DNA of 64,000 nucleotides, taken from contig CM042150.1 in NCBI GenBank assembly GCA_023376005.1, positions 76,117,865 through 76,181,864 on the forward strand. Direction: 5' to 3'. Of the stretch, positions 44,091 through 54,720 are shown in pieces. How positions within the stretch are numbered: position 1 is the stretch's first letter; each line of letters starts with the position of its first letter. Under the pieces are notes generated by a model. It did no database searches and had not been told where the DNA came from. It saw nothing but the letters and a program-made list of their open reading frames with translations. Position numbers and translations under genes: made by a program. The DNA is from Doryteuthis pealeii (Eukaryota > Mollusca > Cephalopoda > Myopsida > Loliginidae).

Positions 44091-44186
44091 GGGCATTATT
44101 TTGTATAATTATTTGTTGATTATTGACTTAAATATGTTATTATAATAACTAGGGTAAGTTTATTATTGTGTTATAATGCCCACACT
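44086..44186. repeat. Short inverted-repeat element
   Basis: AGTGTGGGCATTAT at the left and ATAATGCCCACACT at the right enclose about 70 bp. It could be a very small MITE; no clear target duplication. Confidence 0.5.
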
Positions 44187-45104
44187 AATTAATTTGATGC
44201 TTACTTTAATAATCAGGAAATTTATTAAATCTCTAAAAAAATGAATTAAGAGCAAAATGACATGTATTACATTCATTCATTGATTGTACAAACATTTTTT
44301 AAATAAATTTTATTTATCAAAAGGAATTTTTAAGAATTTATTTTTCTACAAAATTGAACTGTATAAAATTTAATTTATTGAAATTGAATTTTTACCTCCC
44401 ACCCACCTCAGGTAATATTTTTCAAAAATTTATTTTTACATTGCCCGGGGGGCGTTTTTTATTTTGCTAGTATATATAAATTACAAAGTATATTTTTCAA
44501 TAGTACCATGAACATCCCTTGGATACAGTCAATAATATTTTGAATAACAAATATTAACTTGTATCTAAAAGAAAAACAGAAAAATTTAAGACTATTTGTA
44601 GACTTGTATTATTTTGTACATTTGATAAGATTTTTGTATGGATCGCCCAAATTTGGTTTGTTTTCCAAAAGAATCAATATATCACCTAAATAGTTTAAAA
44701 TTAAATAAAACTATTGAGAAAAGTTTTGTTTTTTTCAGTTTGGAGCAATTGTGTAGATTCAGTTGACTTTTTTGTTGATGCCAGTATATTGGCAAATATA
44801 AAAAAGTCATTTTTTCCACAAGATATTCCTTTATTTAAGTGAATATGATTCAGTTATTGTATGTATGTTACTATAACAATGAACATAGCACATATTCAAA
44901 CAAAATGTGAAAGACTAGGAACAATATTTGGCATGAAAAATTAACTCATAAATTAAGGATTTTGTGACCATAAATCAATCTCTGACTTATACATGTGATC
45001 AACATATAGACATGTATATACAGGATATTTTAAAATCTGTTATAAGTTTTGAAAGCATCCCTAGACAAATATGTCATATTTGCTCTGATTAATTGCATTG
45101 GATG
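44187..45104. other. Unannotated AT-rich DNA
   Basis: No supported feature. Confidence 0.45.
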
Positions 45105-45345
45105 GATGTTTTATTATTCATATTGGTTATTAATGCTATCACTCTCATATTCCCTATGACCCAGAGTGGTAGAATCTGTTAGGGTCACATTTATGTGTGA
45201 AATAGATCTGTTTAAAGATTATTTGTATTTGATAGGACCATGTCCTCCCCACGCACAAAAAAAAATCTTAAAAAAACAACTATACAAAAAATCAAAATAT
45301 GAACATGATTCCCTAACCTCTAGACATGTTGAAATGCCATTAAAA
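45105..45345 (-). mobile_element. SINE family C
   Basis: GACCCAGAGTGGTAGAATC, GTTAGGGTCACATTTATG, AAATAGATCTGTTTAAAG and TATTTGTATTTGATAGGACC are the reverse complement of family C; CCTCTAGACATGTTGAAATG is its 5' end. Confidence 0.75.
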
Positions 45346-45526
45346 TCAATCATAAAAGCTTTGTGTGAAGTGTATTAACCAAGAAAGAAATCATATTAAA
45401 AAAATACAGATTTGTTATGTACAATCAATGCTTTTTTCCTATTTAGGCTAAGGATTTATTGATGTACCTACATATATTTGCATAAATAAATATAAATCCA
45501 CTGTATATATGCATAAAAGTAATAAG

Positions 45527-45745
45527 TCGACAGGGTGTCTTAAAGTCGGTATCAGCCAGACAGCGAGGGAGTATATCCCTTTTTCACTAGTGCTAGACCA
45601 AGGAGATTGTTTTGGCATCTGAGGTGGAGTGCTACACCTACCATCAGCTCTACACTTTACCACACAGATCCTGGTGCTACTCATACACTGAGTTGGCGAG
45701 GACCAGTATCGAACCCAGAACCTTGTGGTTCTAAGGCAGACACAC
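45527..45745 (-). mobile_element. SINE family B, head truncated
   Basis: Reverse complement of 18391-18655: GAGGTGGAGTGCTACACC, CCATCAGCTCTACACTTTAC and AGTTGGCGAGGACCAGTATC. B box GGGTTCGATAC on the minus strand (45706-45716) is kept; the A box is lost. Confidence 0.85.
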
Positions 45746-46316
45746 TACATTCATATATCTTATATTTTACAAGCCTATACATGTACATATTATAAGCATA
45801 GTTATTTTAATAAAAACATTGTCCATAGATATATATTTCAAATATTTGGAAGGGTTTCTTTATCTCTCCTTTAGAGATGACCAAAAGGTTTATATAAAAA
45901 TAGATATTCACACCTAATTAAATATGAATTATATTTATTGGTAGCTCTTTAGCTTGGAGACCTAAAGTAATTGCATCATTTTATAAATCAGTTAGAACAA
46001 ACAATCTGGATAAAAACATAAATGTTTAAATCAATAAATCTCTTATTTTCACTCACTTGCAAATTATTTCCCTGCAAAATTCTTGAAGATTTTTTATCAA
46101 GAAAAATATCAACATTATGACATAAGATAATATAAAAGTATAATTGTTAAATATCTTTTCTGTTATATGCATTTATCTTTTGTAATAACATATACAATTT
46201 GTAAGCGTTTTGGGCAAATTTTTAATTGACAGCAAAGATTTAAGTCTTGACCTCTTACTCAACTTAAATGGGTACTTTAGCTAGTACATGTATACATGCT
46301 TAGTACATATGTGTCA
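45746..46316. other. Unannotated DNA
   Basis: No supported feature. Confidence 0.4.
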
Positions 46317-46317
46317 G

Positions 46318-46396
<79 letters not shown>

Positions 46397-46440
46397 CTGT
46401 ATGTGTGTGTGTGTGTGTGTTTCTGTATGTCTTGTGTGTG
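46317..46440. repeat. (AT)n(GT)n microsatellite
   Basis: AT run, then a long GT run with two TTTCTGTATG interruptions. Confidence 0.95.
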
Positions 46441-46929
46441 CATGTTATATGCATGAATATATAGATACGCTTATGTAAAAAAGAGAATTTGTGTTATGTG
46501 TATTCACAAAAAGTCTAAAATAGATTTTTAAAAATGTTAAAATCTAACTTAATTGGCACTGACAGGTTTTCAGCATTTTTCTCTGCCCACGTTGAATCGA
46601 TGTGTGGTGGTTGATTAAGATAAATGTCATAAATTTTCCCTCTTCTTCTTCATTCTACAACAAACCCTTTTATTAATGGTATGTTTCCACAGGCAAAAGA
46701 AAGATCAATTTTTTTTTTTTTACTGAGGAAAGACATATGATTCTTGGCCATCTTAAGATGGAATGGTTCTTGATGTAGACTAAAGCTGATCAAAAAGTAG
46801 ACACTGAAGTTCAAATTCTTTTTAAATTTACAATTGAGAATTTAAATGAGAATATGTGCACACAGGAGAAACTTTCATAATAAAGTGATGATGTCTAGAT
46901 TCTACTATAGAAATCTAAAGGTTTGGTTT
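46441..46929. other. Unannotated DNA
   Basis: No supported feature. Confidence 0.4.
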
Positions 46930-47165
46930 TCTTTCTTTCTTTAATGGCATATCAACCTTAGTTGGTTATTTAATGTTAAAGCCATACTATAGAATAACAG
47001 TATACTATTTAACCCATAGTTGGTCGGGTTTGAGGAGGTTCATATGTTTTCCAAGGACAGTCCAAAAGTTTATATAATAGTGTAACTGGAGTTTGAACTC
47101 AGTTGCTACAATGTTGCAGTCCAGCACATTAACCACTATGCCTTGCACCACCCCTGTTGACCTGG
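46930..47165 (-). mobile_element. SINE family D, tRNA-derived
   Basis: On the minus strand the head has A box GCATAGTGGTTAA (47129-47142) and B box GAGTTCAAACTCC (47088-47100). The body runs left through GGACTGTCCTTGGAAAAC and CCAACTATGGGTTAAATAG to CAACTAAGGTTGATATGCC. The end piece GGCATATCAACC also begins family C copies, so the two families share or exchanged a segment. Confidence 0.75.
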
Positions 47166-48360
47166 ATGAGTCAGTAGCAATTTGAAAAAAAATATGAAGG
47201 CAGAATTGATACTTTTTGAATTAATTTTTTCTTGCAAAACACAGAATTGTACAAGTGTAGCACCAAAATCAATGACCCTGTTTGGACATGGGGGGTGGGG
47301 TGTTAAAAGAAATACAACAGCACAGCTTCAAACAATATTAAAAGAAGAATTTCACATGTGTTTAGCATGATTAAAAACTCCTGGAATAAGTTTGTTGAAT
47401 GCCATGGGTATTATTTAGAAGAAAATTAAATTTTGTATTCAATATTCATTTCTGACTTGGTAAATAGTGCTTCAGTCTGAAAAGTTTTAGAATGAGCCTC
47501 AAGTGTATCATGCATTCACTTTCTTATTTCTACATTTTTACTTGCTCATCTGACTTGTGTACAAAACTCACTGTTTTGTACACAGTGACATTTACACAGC
47601 CAATAGAAATATATTTTCTATTATTTGAAGACATGCAAATAACTTATACAAATCTCTGAGCCATCGTAAAAACTAAATCAACAATCAGTAATCATGTCTA
47701 GAACTATGTAGGCCCATGTATTATAAAAAAGCTCTCAGTACCGCAGGCCCAAATGTTTTGGCTGAGTAACGACACAGGATTTTTAAATGTCTCTATTGTT
47801 ACAGTTATGTCATACCACAGTTCCTATTTTTCAGTCTGTTTCTTGTACTGGTGTATCTTTCAAAGAAGCAATAAAAATTATTCTGTACAAAATTTGAAAT
47901 GAAAGACATCTTCTCTTATTTATCTAATTTGAGTAAAGACTTTAGTCAGGCAGTATGCAGAGTATTCAGTTGCTGCTTATTTAATGAAAGAGAAAGTAAT
48001 GCATTACAACTTTTGATGTTTTTTTGCCTGCAATAGATATTTTAAAAATTTTTATTCAGTTTCAACTGGATTCATTACTTATCAAAATTCTCAAAAGATA
48101 ACGTTTTGAATGTTATGCTCAGACGTTAATAACTATAAACAAAAACAGAAGAAAAAATTCAGTTGATATTTTGGATATATAAATGCAATATATTTAATTT
48201 AATATTTAATTGCCATTAATTATCTTTAATTCTACCCATAAAATCCTAACACAATTATTTGTTTACTACAGCATTTTTTTAAGGATATACCATTGATTTC
48301 ATGTTATGTTTCAGTTTATTTCTTTGTATTGTAAGGAAGGTGCAAAGTTATTAGATACTT
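47166..48360. other. Unannotated DNA
   Basis: No gene supported; 47182-47370 is an open frame of 62 codons with no motif. Confidence 0.45.
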
Positions 48361-48745
48361 TGCATACAAATAACTCCGACGAAGGTTAATAGACAAACAT
48401 TTAATATACACAGCACATGGATAACAGTAGATACAACGTACATGGTAAACAGAGTTACATATATAAGAGGTACACAAATAAAGATAAAGACACATTCATG
48501 AATGTACATTATAACATAAAAGAGTACAGACATGAGACTAGCGATAGTCCATGCTGTAACGAACTTACAGTAACGACGAGAGGGTTAGCTAAAAACTACC
48601 CATGTGGCTCGTAGTTGCTGAAACAGGAAAAGAGAGCGAAAGGGTTTGAACCCGGCGCTTAATACTATGGTGCCCTAGCGGGCACCCAGCAAACTAAAAG
48701 GGGTAGACGACTCCACCAGGCGAACACAAACTAACGCTACAGTAT
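48361..48745. mobile_element. GC-richer retroelement-like island
   Basis: Contains TATATAAGAGG (about 48457), AATAAAGATAAAG (about 48477), TGTAACGAACTTACAG (48555), a GGTGCCC-TAGC-GGGCACC hairpin (48669-48686) and, on the minus strand, a perfect B-box-like GGGTTCAAACCC. It ends near CTAACGCTACA (48741). The parts fit an LTR or tRNA-headed element, but I cannot fix ends or a target duplication. Confidence 0.4.
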
Positions 48746-48924
48746 GAATCTTCATTGTGTTTTATCATTTACTGTTTATGATGAAAAATATGGTCAACAT
48801 ATTGTTGTTTACATTTTAATGTCTAATGTCCTACCATATCAAACTCAAAAAGAATCAAATAGTCATGGACTAGTGCTGCTATAATTACTAACAGCTATTA
48901 GACTAATGATAATGATGATTATAT
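48746..48924. other. Unannotated DNA
   Basis: No supported feature. Confidence 0.4.
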
Positions 48925-49283
48925 ATGCTTTCAAGTATTCCTATCTAATACTAATAATTTGCATAAAGTTATATGCTTTCAAGTATTTTTATCTAATACT
49001 AGTAATTTATCCCCAATTATATGGTTTCAAGTAATTAATATTGATAATAATCTTTTGTAAACTATTGTAGCTTCCAAAATTATTATTCTTGCAAATGATC
49101 AGCATACATTTTTCAAATATTCCTATCAAATACTAATAATATTCAATAAAATTTCAAAAAATAATTTAATCTTTTGATGAGGCCTTAACAAGTACTACCA
49201 ACCTGAGACAGAGTGGACTAGGAGTAATGTCAAATTAGGCTGACTCCACAATTTTCAGATCTCCAGAACTGGAGCCTGACCAT
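48925..49283 (+). mobile_element. SINE family C, 5' part with three 44-bp-type units
   Basis: Three diverged repeats of TTTCAAGTATTCCTATCTAA (48933-49040) precede the family C body (GGCCTTAACAAGTACTACC, CTCCAGAACTGGAGCC). The body is cut at CCAT (49280-49283) by an LTR and resumes at 49772. Confidence 0.75.
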
Positions 49284-49775
49284 TGTTACATAATTATTAG
49301 ATTCCTAATACTTATGTACAGTAGTGTAGAAACAAAAATGGCTGTTATAAGTTCAGCCGGCGACCTTGAAGGATTGAATGACAAGGCTTGACCTCAGTCC
49401 TGATCCTCCTTCCGGTGGATACCGTGAGAATCGGTGGAGAAGACCCACTTCCGGTTTAGATTAGAAAGAGATTTTTAGTTAGATCGGCCAAAAACCACGA
49501 CGGTAGTAAGTCGTGGTATGCACGCTGCTGACTCCATCTATGCAGGTAGTCTGGTGGGGATTTTAGAATAAAATATGATCTAAGTAAATCAAAGTCTTGT
49601 GTTATTATCTAAAAACTACCAATGGCACAGGGCTTCTGATAAAGAGAAATCCCAATGGAAGACCAGACACAAAGTCCCCAAGACGAAGTCCAGACGCTAG
49701 AAGAAGAACGTAGATACAAAAGATGACCAGAATAATAGAAGTAAGAAAGTAAGGAAAGAGAGTATACAACACCAT
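49280..49775 (+). mobile_element. Solo LTR family 1 nested in SINE, 4-bp duplication
   Basis: CCAT at 49280-49283 and 49772-49775 flank a 488-bp unit that starts TGTTACATAATTATT and ends GTATACAACA. The SINE sequence reads on across it, which proves insertion. Inside are ETS-like sites (49409-49417 and a full ACTTCCGGTT at 49447-49456) and AATAAAATATG near 49568, in the same order as the minus-strand copy at 2036-2522. No second LTR or coding is present. Confidence 0.85.
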
Positions 49776-49915
49776 CAGTTTACTGTGATAACCAGGTCAG
49801 CCTTTTTTTGGGGGGGGGAGTATGGAGTGGGGTGTGTATCATAACCCCTCTACAGAGAATGCAGTCACCATATTCTTAGACCTGCTGACAGGGTGAGTGA
49901 GGTAGATATGGGGTC
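49776..49915 (+). mobile_element. SINE family C, 3' part after the LTR
   Basis: CAGTTTACTGTGATAACC continues the interrupted SINE. Then a G run and AACCCCTCTACAGAGAATGC, CAGTCACCATATTCTTAGAC and TGACAGGGTGAG, the usual family C end. Confidence 0.7.
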
Positions 49916-50604
49916 ATATTAAGGAAGTTTCAAAGCACCAACTACAATTCATATCACCGTCACCTTCATGTTCCACATTTTTTTTGTTCTCTGGCAAGAT
50001 CCAAGTATTTGTCTATATTTCTGCTTTCTTTCATTTTCAATCTGTGTTCTCCCAGTACAGCTAAATCCACTTGATAACAAGTTATTTATTTCTTTTTAAT
50101 TAAGTCTTGGTCTAGTTTGGTTTGTTTTGTTTTGTTTTATGGCATATCAACCTTGGTGGGATTTAAAGAAAAAAAGTGTTGAATTTTATCAAGCAAATGA
50201 ATTCATTATATATTGTTTAGAAATTAAAATTTTAAGTGGCAGTCATATTCTGAAGAAATGCCTATTCATGATTATGTCATTGACAACCTTGGTGAAATAT
50301 TCCTTTCTAAACCAATGAATTTATTGTGTTCTCTGTTATTTTATTTTATTTTTTTGTGATTTTCTGTAATTTTGTTGATTTCTTTGTATTAAACAATTTT
50401 TTTTACTACTTTCTCATTTAGGGATTCACACATTTTGTCAATTCTTGAAAGTCTTGTATTCAATAACATTTCTGTATGACAGATGCATATGTTCTCCATT
50501 TGTCAAGATATTTTGGGTTTGGGATTTTTTTTTTCTTTTCATTGCAAATCTTGTCAGTCACGAACATTTGAGTCTACTAGAATATAAACTTAGACCCTTT
50601 TACC
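49916..50604. other. Unannotated DNA with GGCATATCAACC fragment
   Basis: A TTTTATGGCATATCAACCTT piece at about 50135-50155 is the shared end of SINE families C and D. Otherwise nothing. Confidence 0.45.
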
Positions 50605-50937
50605 AACATGCACTTACACATACCCCCCCCACACACATGCACATTCATACAAAAATTCTCACTCATACATGCTCACAGACACATACTCATTCACACACGC
50701 ATATATTTACACATTCAAACACATACACAAAGGCATGCATACAATTACAAAAATATTCCCATAAATACATATTCACATACATGTACACTCAGAGAAGCTC
50801 TGATGCTCACAGGCATATGCACATTCACAGACTCTTACACACATATTTACACACACACAAATATATATATATGTGTGTATGTACAGGTTTGTAAATGTGT
50901 GATTGTACATAGACGTGTGAATTCTTGCATATCAACA

Positions 50938-50985
<48 letters not shown>

Positions 50986-51400
50986 TGCTAACACAAACGT
51001 ATACTCACATAAAAATATGAATATTTACAAACTTGCATTCACATATATGCAAAAAATCATCTAATATATATATATGTATGCTGACATCCACATACAAACA
51101 CATATATATGTTTATAAGCTGACATCTGCATACAAACACACATATATATGTATATATGCTGACATACACATACATACATGGATATATACATGCTGACATC
51201 CATGTACATACACACACACACATATATATATATGCATGCTGACATGCAGAAACTCTCTCACATATGCACAATCACATACACAATCTCAAAGACATACTGC
51301 ACAGTTCATGCTCTTATATATGTACACAATCATATTCACAAATACACTCACTTACGCTCATGTGCCCATTCGCATATATAAATACCAACAATGGAGTAAG
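50605..51400. repeat. Long cryptic CACATA/TGCTGACAT simple-sequence block
   Basis: Nearly 800 bp of CACATAC-, CACATTCA- and ATATATGTATGCTGACATC-type words. From 51065 a 40-60 bp unit with ATGCTGACAT recurs about five times (51077, 51118, 51158, 51190, 51237). Frames in all directions stay open because of the composition, not coding. Confidence 0.75.
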
Positions 51401-51999
51401 GTATGATAAATTAAACTTTTTTTTTCTTTTATTTGTATTTATGCATCTTATGTAGTTTTGCTGAATTCCTATTCTTGTAAATGACAGCAGCAATTTCCAC
51501 GATGCATTGACTGAGTGCTTTAAAAGTTTGCAAACAATCCATCTTGAAAACCAGTGGTGAACATCACTCCTAAAGATCTTCAGCTATTAGCTGTTTTTGA
51601 CAACTCTTTTACAAAAAAAAACAAAAAACAAATTTGCTTTGTGATAACAACAATGGTTCAGTTTTCATGCTATGATTGCTTTTTATTTCTTTATCGATAA
51701 GCAATGCAAGCACTGAAACAATTCCTTGTAAATGTTTTTCATTTTAGTCATGTTTTCTTTGTTCTATTGAAGTGTTATCACGAATAATGACATTTCTGTT
51801 GATATTTTTCCCCCTTTATTGGTCTTATATAATATTAAAATGTATCAAATTTTCATTTTCATAGACCTTTACTTCAAAGCTTATTTTATCTACACATCTA
51901 AACACTATCTATGACTTCATATCTTTCTATATTAGTAATATTATCATAAACTAGCTTAAAAGCCATCATATTGGGTGGCAATGAAGCTAGTTGTTCCCA
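51401..51999. other. Unannotated DNA
   Basis: No supported feature. Confidence 0.4.
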
Positions 52000-52260
52000 G
52001 ATTTATTTACAAGTTATAAAAATTATCATACAAAAATATCTGTTGCAAAAATTAATGTAAAAATAGCTGAAAACAATTGCGGTAATTAAGACTTAGGAAT
52101 CCAAAATTTCAGGATTTTTTTATTCAACCAGGAATGTTTTTAATTTTCTCATGGAGTCAGCCTGATTACAAAATGGTATGATATGTTGGGCTACGACCAC
52201 TATGAGTAAAGTTAGAAAATGTGACACACTGACATGCTGTTATTCACATTTAGAGATATA
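52000..52260 (+). repeat. Dispersed repeat family F (copy 2)
   Basis: Matches 21136-21400: TTACAAGTTATAAAAATTA, AATGTAAAAATAGC, AATTTCAGGATTTTTTT, GGTATGATATGTTGGGC and GACACACTGACATGC. Confidence 0.65.
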
Positions 52261-52429
52261 TAAGAATGTATCTAAAATATTTTCATTTTTTACAGACGTT
52301 TACTCAAAAGCTTATTTCATGTATATATCTGAACACTATTTACGACTCCACTATATAATCAATATTCTTCTCCTTATATATCACTATGTTTGCACTCTCT
52401 GCTGAGGGCTAAGACTAACTGTTAAAAAA

Positions 52430-52593
52430 GGTATCCTGAGAATAACCCTAAATTGCATCCAGTGGTGAGGCTTCAGTTCTTGAGCTCGGGGTAACATAGA
52501 GTATCTCTTCATTACCATTATTTCCAAGCCCACTCTGACTCAGATTGGTAGTATGTGTTAGGCTACCATCAATAGGTCAAATAGATCTTTTCA
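52430..52593 (-). mobile_element. SINE family C
   Basis: CCAGTGGTGAGGCTTCAGTT, GAGCTCGGGGTAACATAGAG, CTCAGATTGGTAGTATGTG and CAAATAGATCTTTTCAG, reverse complement of the body. Its 5' end runs straight into the 44-bp array. Confidence 0.75.
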
Positions 52594-52905
52594 GAAATTA
52601 TTTGTATTAGATAGGAATACTTGAAATAATATAACTGCAAATTATTTGTATTAGATAGGAATACTTGAAATGATATAACTGCAAATTATTTGTATTAGAT
52701 GGAATACTTGAAATGATATAACTGCAAATTATTTGTATTAGATAGGAATACTTGAAATGATATAACTGCAAATTATTTGTATTAGATTGGAATACTTGAA
52801 ATGATATAACTGCAAATTATTTGTATTAGATAGGAATACTTTAAATGATATCACTGCAAATTATTTGTATTAGATTGGAATACTTAATATAATATAACTG
52901 TGTGC
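52594..52905. repeat. 44-bp tandem array, seven units
   Basis: Units of 42-45 bp (AAATTATTTGTATTAGATAG, GAATACTTGAAATGATATAA, CTGC) start at about 52594, 52638, 52682, 52724, 52769, 52813 and 52858. The unit is the 5' segment of SINE family C, seen as three degenerate units at 48925-49040. Middle units are nearly identical and end units diverged, the usual picture of a growing satellite. Confidence 0.95.
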
Positions 52906-52923
52906 AAACAAATGATTATAAAC

Positions 52924-53072
52924 AAATAAAAAGTGCAAGTATTATCTGCATTATTTGGACTATTGTCCCCATCTTTATTGTTATTTCTTGTTAGATGGGG
53001 ACAATAGTCCGAATAACGTAATTAATCATCAAGCCTCATCTCAAACATTCGGAGAAATAAAAAAGTGCAAGT
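52924..53072. mobile_element. Miniature foldback SINE with 17/18-bp direct repeats
   Basis: Direct repeats AAATAAAAAGTGCAAGT (52924-52940) and the same with one extra A (53055-53072) flank 114 bp. The insert keeps only the outer parts of the foldback SINE: GGACTATTGTCCCCATCT, a short loop, AGATGGGGACAATAGTCC, then the tail AATCATCAAGCCTCATCTCA. The 18-bp stem is perfect. Head and body are deleted. Confidence 0.9.
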
Positions 53073-53539
53073 TAGACAAAACATCAATAGAACATTGAAA
53101 ATATAGTTATGATTACAATCAGACATTTATAAATAGATCAAATTTAAGAATTAACTAGTCCATAAGGAGTTTATATGCTGTGAAACAAATAAACTAAACC
53201 AAACTAAATCATTGTAACCTGACAAGGAATTCTACTGGGATTTACAATTTATTAACAAGACAAGAAAAGTTTTCTTTTTGTAAGTCAAAAGAAGTAATTT
53301 CATTAAAATGAAAAACATATTAGAACAAATATATTGGATAAAGATTAATTCTTCTCACTAAGTTTACACATTTAAAGGTCACAGCAGTAACTAAATTGAT
53401 AAATTTATTAAAACTATCAAAAGTTGCTGGTGAGATTTGCCTAACAAGAAAATTTGATGCACTTACATAACCTATTTCTGAAAGTGGAAAATTACAGCAG
53501 TTGACATCAAAATGTCAATGTCCAAATGAAAGGGGTCAA
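53073..53539. other. Unannotated DNA
   Basis: No supported feature. Confidence 0.4.
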
Positions 53540-54065
53540 GGTTGTTTTTGTTGCTCCTCCTTCTTTCATGTGATATGAAAATGTACTGTCCAATAATCCT
53601 CCTTTTCGATGAAATCTAGTTTCTCATTGGCTAATGATATGCAATATAAAATGATCTATAATTGGCTGACCAATCATAGGAGTTTAGATCTACAATTTTC
53701 TTTTATAAAATATGAACTCTGAATCTGTTACACACAGATGGGGAATCCAGAACAAAGACGACAATTTGAATTACCGTCAGAAGAAATTTTTCCCGCTAGA
53801 AAAAAAAAACTTGCTGATAGAAGATGTTGCCACAAGAAAAACTCATATAAAAAAAAAGTAATACAGTTCATAGCACCTTTGCCGCTGAAAAGCTCAATGC
53901 CAATTAGCATGAAGCAAAAACGCCAAACATATTCCCCACTGTGTATTTTCTCTCCTCACTACTGTGTGAAACTTACTCTTTTTGTTGGTGTATGTGATTA
54001 CATAATCCTATTGCAATAAAAAACTTATTATTGTTAACTGAGAGTTGTCTCATTCTTAGAATTAC
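53540..54065 (+). promoter_or_regulatory. Promoter-like cassette with CCAAT boxes, TATA box and poly(A) signal
   Basis: CATTGGCTAATG (about 53625), then the palindromic ATTGGCTGACCAAT (about 53662-53675), then TTTTATAAAATATG (about 53700), in the right order for a polymerase II promoter. An open frame of 93 codons (53738-54019, MGNPEQRRQFELPSEEIF...) follows, and its stop codon lies inside an AATAAA signal (about 54016). The frame matches no family I know and is Lys-rich. This order also fits the U3-R of an LTR. I favour a retroelement terminal region over a host gene. Confidence 0.4.
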
Positions 54066-54086
54066 CAACACCTGTGGCAGTTCATT

Positions 54087-54088
<2 letters not shown>

Positions 54089-54145
<57 letters not shown>

Positions 54146-54200
54146 GGGTGTATCTCTTTGAACATGTAAAAAAATATTCTACTCTGTTTGTGTGAATATA

Positions 54201-54269
<69 letters not shown>

Positions 54270-54415
54270 ATCATGCTGCATCAAAATTATTAAATTTTTT
54301 TACAGATCTTTACTCAAAAATTTATTTTCTGTACCCATCTAAACATTGTGTCTATAATATTATTAGTATTATTATTGAATATGAAGATGCATGCATTGCA
54401 TTATGGTTATTTAAA

Positions 54416-54450
<35 letters not shown>
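54089..54450. repeat. Three (AT)n microsatellites
   Basis: AT runs at about 54089-54141, 54207-54260 and 54419-54450, separated by unique sequence. TATTATTAGTATTATTAT occurs twice between and after them. Confidence 0.9.
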
Positions 54451-54451
<1 letters not shown>

Positions 54452-54569
54452 TCACACATGTCCCTAATATTATTAGTATTATTATATGACATAATGGTTA
54501 TTTAAGAAAGAATTCTGTTGAACATATAACCCAAGAATGGTGCATCAATGTATCACAGATTCAACAAAC

Positions 54570-54720
54570 TATTCCTCAGGTTTTGAATTCAAAGTTTTCC
54601 CTTTTCCTTGACTGATTGCTTTATTATTTTATCCATATCTATTCAAGGGGATGTATTCATGCCTTTCCCAAGGGCATTAGCATGAATTGAAATGCACACA
54701 ACCTTCTAGAATTTCTTACA
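54570..54720 (-). mobile_element. SINE family A fragment
   Basis: GGTTTTGAATTCAAAGTTTT, CCTTGACTGATTGC, ATGCCTTTCCCAAGGGCATT and GAAATGCACACAACC; head lost. Confidence 0.7.

Noticed and set aside
50445..50991. Long overlapping frames (127-149 codons)
   Set aside because: They come from CACATA-type simple sequence that keeps several frames open at once; Thr/His/Ile composition only.
52594..52905. A CRISPR-like array
   Set aside because: The units are contiguous without unique spacers and derive from a SINE in a eukaryotic genome.
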